Source: an uncultured Spirochaetaceae bacterium
GTDB lineage: Bacteria > Spirochaetota > Spirochaetia > Treponematales > Treponemataceae
DNA length: 7,127 nt
Reading direction: 5' to 3'
Assembly: GCA_902796985.1 (NCBI GenBank)
Contig: CADBRC010000045.1
Span: 1-7,127 of the forward strand
Shown here: positions 5,506-7,127 of the stretch, one piece after another
Layout of the letters: the number at the start of each line of letters is the position of its first letter
Numbering within the stretch: the first letter of the stretch is position 1
Notes under the pieces: generated by a model
Databases searched by the model: none
Told to the model about the DNA's origin: nothing
The model's input: only the letters and a program-made list of their open reading frames with translations
Translations under genes and position numbers: made by a program

Positions 5506-5796
5506 TTATTTCTTTTCCTGAACCCTGTCTTTCTCTTTCTTGACCTTCTGGTCCAGAACATCCATCATCTTGTTGAGCGCAGCGGCGAAGTCGTAGTCAT
5601 CGCTCGTCACATGGGCGTTGGCCCCCCAGCGGAAGTTGACCGTCGTATCGAAGTAGTACTTCTTGTCTTCCTTTACGCGGAGGATGAGGTCCACTATCAG
5701 GCTGTCGGCGTAGTCAATCCTCTTGAGCTTCTGGTTAATCAGTTCCGACTGATCCTTTTCCAGGGTGAATCCCTGCGCTGATATTGATTTTGTCAT
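5506..5796 (-). CDS. raiA: Ribosome hibernation promoting factor (short HPF/RaiA type)
   Basis: A 96-residue S30AE-family protein, the length of short HPF/YfiA and lacking the C-terminal dimerisation domain of long HPF. It binds the 30S subunit in slow growth and blocks the mRNA/tRNA channel. The sequence gives the family fold: SISAQGFTL, a helix (DQSELINQKLKRI), strand SLIVDLILRV, strand YYFDTTVNF, AHVTSDDYDFAAALNKMMDVL, and a Lys-rich tail (KVKKEKDRVQEKK). The ATG at 5796-5794 is preferred. It matches the family N-terminus and has GAAGGAG (5814-5808) 11 nt upstream. A longer in-frame form beginning at a TTG near 5895 would add 33 residues unlike the family and would start inside the promoter. 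raiA/hpf near hprK is a known neighbourhood in proteobacteria. Confidence 0.88.
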   Translation of the reverse strand: MTKSISAQGFTLEKDQSELINQKLKRIDYADSLIVDLILRVKEDKKYYFDTTVNFRWGANAHVTSDDYDFAAALNKMMDVLDQKVKKEKDRVQEKK

Positions 5797-5886
5797 AGGC
5801 TGTTTTTCTCCTTCTATATAATTCGTTATGGCGGGCAGCGCGGAAAACTTCCTGCGGAAAGCTCTTGCCTTACCTGCCCTATCCTT

Positions 5887-5915
5887 AGTATACAACCATA
5901 TAGCGGAAAAAGCAA
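5887..5915 (-). promoter_or_regulatory. Candidate raiA promoter
   Basis: TTGCTT (5915-5910), a 17-bp spacer and TATACT (5892-5887) lie on the minus strand. This gives raiA a leader of roughly 85 nt that contains its Shine-Dalgarno, unlike the near-leaderless genes nearby. A second TATATA box just before the Shine-Dalgarno lacks a -35. Confidence 0.5.
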
Positions 5916-5996
5916 AGGATTTTTCTTTTGGGGATTCCCCAAGCCCCTGTTTCCGGGGGAGAGGAAAAGCTCTACCCAGAAGCGTGTTTTTCTCCT

Positions 5997-6006
5997 CCCC
6001 CCCCCC
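5997..6006. repeat. C10/G10 homopolymeric tract
   Basis: Ten consecutive C residues on the plus strand, within a longer pyrimidine run (TCTCCT, C10, GGACCCCCACC). It ends 58 bp upstream of the thioesterase -35 box and 97 bp before its ATG. Long homopolymers slip during replication, and poly-G tracts near promoters vary in length in Treponema pallidum. Confidence 0.85.
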
Positions 6007-6064
6007 GGACCCCCACCTTTCCAGCGGCTGCCTAGGGTTACACCCCTAGAAACCCCTGGCATGC

Positions 6065-6093
6065 TGTACAAGTAGGATGTAATGCTGTATAGT
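6065..6093 (+). promoter_or_regulatory. Promoter of the thioesterase gene
   Basis: TGTACA (6065-6070), a 17-bp spacer and TATAGT (6088-6093) sit 9 nt before the ATG at 6103. The mRNA would begin within a few bases of the start codon. This argues against the in-frame ATG at 6082, which lies inside the promoter. Confidence 0.55.
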
Positions 6094-6102
6094 ACTGTTA
6101 CT

Positions 6103-6522
6103 ATGGAAAAATACGTTCACCGGGTGAATTATTACGAGACGGACAAGATGGGAATCACCCACCATTCCAATTACATCCGCTTTATGGAAGAGGCGAGGGT
6201 CTACTTTATGGACCAGATTGGCTGGGGATTTGCCAAGATGGAGGACGAGGGGGTGGCTTCTCCGGTCCTCGCCGTGACCTGCGACTACAGGCACTCCACG
6301 ACTTTTTCTGACCTCATCGAGATAGAGGTCTCACTGCTCAAGCTGTCTGCCGTCAAGATGCAGATTGGCTATACGATGTCCTGCAAGGGACGGGTGGTTT
6401 GTACCGGGACGAGCACCCACTGCTTTCTGGATAAGGAGGGCCGTCCCCTTATCCTGCAGAAGGCCCTTCCCGGATTTTACGATACGCTCAGCGGCCTGTT
6501 AGCTCAAGCGCCTTCGACTTGA
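6103..6522 (+). CDS. YbgC/4-hydroxybenzoyl-CoA-type acyl-CoA thioesterase
   Basis: A 139-residue hot-dog-fold thioesterase that hydrolyses acyl-CoA thioesters in the cytoplasm. The N-terminus shows the family motif YYETDKMGITHHSNYIRF (10-27), with Asp14 as the likely catalytic acid, followed by the E(E)AR helix (29-32). Later strands read VTCDYRHSTTFSDLIEIEVS (58-77), the usual conserved central segment, and CTGTSTHCFLD (100-110). The start at 6103 is chosen because MEKYVHRVNYYETD fits the family length and because the promoter overlaps the alternative start at 6082. No Shine-Dalgarno precedes 6103, in line with near-leaderless initiation. The physiological substrate is unknown. Its 3' end overlaps the 3' end of trpA by 35 bp in a convergent arrangement with no terminator between them. 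Confidence 0.88.
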   Translation: MEKYVHRVNYYETDKMGITHHSNYIRFMEEARVYFMDQIGWGFAKMEDEGVASPVLAVTCDYRHSTTFSDLIEIEVSLLKLSAVKMQIGYTMSCKGRVVCTGTSTHCFLDKEGRPLILQKALPGFYDTLSGLLAQAPST

Positions 6523-7127
6523 CTTCCTTGTAAAGTCTGTCCTTGTCGCCCTTGTTCTTGTCGATCAGGCGGACAAAGACGCTTCCCGCGACGATGGCTT
6601 CCACCGATGATGCGAGGGCCTTGGCCTGGCTGCCGTCCTGGATGCCGAAGCCTCCGTAGACTTTGCTGCCGCCCGCACTGACCTTGCTGAGGAAGCTGAC
6701 GGTCGCTTCATCGATTGTCGTGGAAGTACCGGTTATGCCCGTCCTGAGCGCAGCGTAGATGTGGGCGAACCCTGCGCGGGCGAGTTTGTCCAGCCTGTCC
6801 CCGGCCATGCTCGGGGCGGCCACCGGGATGTTCTCCATGCCGTTCGCCTTGCAGGCTGCCGTCAGTCCTTCATCGTGGTCGAAGGGGAGGTCAGGGATTA
6901 TCATTCCCTTGACTCCTGCCGCGGCTGCTTTCTTACAGAAGGCTGCGACTCCCGGCGTGTATATGAGCGAGCCGTAGCTCATTATGTAGATGAGTACCTG
7001 CGGGAAGGCCTGGTGCAGGCGGGCGATGAAGGCAAGTCCGTCCTCTGTCCGGTAGCGGCGGGACAGGACCTCCGTGCACGCCCCCTGTATGGCAGGGCCG
7101 TCCGCGCTCGGATCGGAGAAGGGGAGC
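6488..7127 (-). CDS. trpA: Tryptophan synthase alpha subunit, N-terminus cut by window edge
   Basis: The frame stays open to the right edge: 212 residues, missing roughly the first 50 of a normal chain of about 250-265. TrpA cleaves indole-3-glycerol phosphate to indole and glyceraldehyde phosphate and passes indole to TrpB. The visible start LPFSDPSADGPAIQGA is the PROSITE-type TrpA signature, and its Asp (ADGP) matches Salmonella Asp60. The catalytic Glu49 would lie a few codons outside the window. Further motifs are GMIIPDLPFDHDE, HIYAALRTGITGTS (Tyr175 region), VYGGFGIQDGSQ and AIVAGSVFVR (phosphate-binding loops). Position 58 is Ser where Leu is usual (SDPSADGP). An internal ATG at 6982-6980 is not the true start, since conserved sequence continues upstream of it. 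The upstream trp genes would lie beyond the right edge. Confidence 0.93.
   Translation of the reverse strand, partial: LPFSDPSADGPAIQGACTEVLSRRYRTEDGLAFIARLHQAFPQVLIYIMSYGSLIYTPGVAAFCKKAAAAGVKGMIIPDLPFDHDEGLTAACKANGMENIPVAAPSMAGDRLDKLARAGFAHIYAALRTGITGTSTTIDEATVSFLSKVSAGGSKVYGGFGIQDGSQAKALASSVEAIVAGSVFVRLIDKNKGDKDRLYKEVKSKALELTGR

Larger units (their letters stand above)
5797..6102. other. Divergent intergenic region between raiA and thioesterase
   Basis: This 306-bp region holds no gene. It contains the raiA leader (5797-about 5880, with GGGCAG/CTGCCC complementary ends at 5833-5838 and 5874-5879), the raiA promoter (5887-5915), a small perfect hairpin TTGGGGATTCCCCAA (5928-5942), the C10 tract (5997-6006), an inverted repeat CTAGGG/CCCTAG near 6032-6050, and the thioesterase promoter (6065-6093). 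The minus strand is G-run rich from about 5940 to 6060. Confidence 0.7.

Noticed and set aside
4947..5561. A 204-codon minus-strand open frame overlapping the esterase
   Set aside because: It lies in another frame of a GC-rich gene, is Arg/Gly/Pro-rich as shadow frames are, and crosses the raiA terminator. The esterase frame has all catalytic motifs.
5797..5895. N-terminal extension of raiA from a TTG codon
   Set aside because: The added residues do not fit the S30AE family, the TTG lies in the promoter, and an ATG with a Shine-Dalgarno exists at 5796.
6082..6102. Upstream ATG of the thioesterase as the start
   Set aside because: It would add MLYSTVT, unlike the family, and places the start codon upstream of the likely transcription start, overlapping the -10 box.

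Overview
The window most likely comes from a spirochaete of the Treponema type. This rests on gene content, not on a database match. It has an HPr kinase/phosphorylase next to HPr in a setting that looks regulatory, a Ser-rich lipoprotein with a short spirochaete-style lipobox and DUF285 (26-residue) surface repeats, and a C10/G10 homopolymer in an intergenic region. Base composition looks moderately GC-rich apart from a short AT-rich patch near 330-375.

Layout. 1-83 (-): the first codons of an M3-family peptidase (oligoendopeptidase F-like), cut by the window edge. 84-518: an intergenic region with a 22-bp phased repeat array (141-330) and a promoter at each end. 519-1778 (+): the DUF285 lipoprotein. 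1820-1951 (+): a promoter, a strong Shine-Dalgarno and a 23-codon ORF that runs into the 3' end of holA. Reading leftward from 4392 is a likely operon hprK (4392-3403), ptsH (3225-2959), holA (2951-1917). Its hprK-ptsH gap holds a 139-bp palindromic, MITE-like element. Further upstream on the same strand are an HSL-type esterase (5440-4553), whose 3' end is duplicated as a 57-bp tandem repeat, and raiA/hpf (5796-5506) with its own terminator. 5797-6102 is a divergent intergenic region with the C10 tract. 6103-6522 (+) is a YbgC-like thioesterase that overlaps by 35 bp the 3' end of trpA (7127-6488, -), which is itself cut by the right edge.

How the parts work together. HprK and HPr form a phosphorylation switch (Ser46 and His15 are both present) that can report metabolic state. 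raiA/hpf encodes a ribosome hibernation factor and is a classic neighbour of hprK in other phyla. The esterase lies between them and looks like an insertion. HolA is the DNA polymerase III clamp-loader delta subunit and appears co-transcribed with ptsH.

A recurring feature is sigma70-type promoters with 17-bp spacers placed so close to the start codon that the mRNAs should be leaderless or nearly so (peptidase, hprK, lipoprotein, thioesterase). Other genes (ptsH, esterase, raiA, the small ORF) have clear Shine-Dalgarno sequences. No known defence system, CRISPR array, transposase or RNA gene was seen. The most unusual items are the 22-bp array, the palindromic element, the leaderless pattern, the C10 tract and the small ORF.
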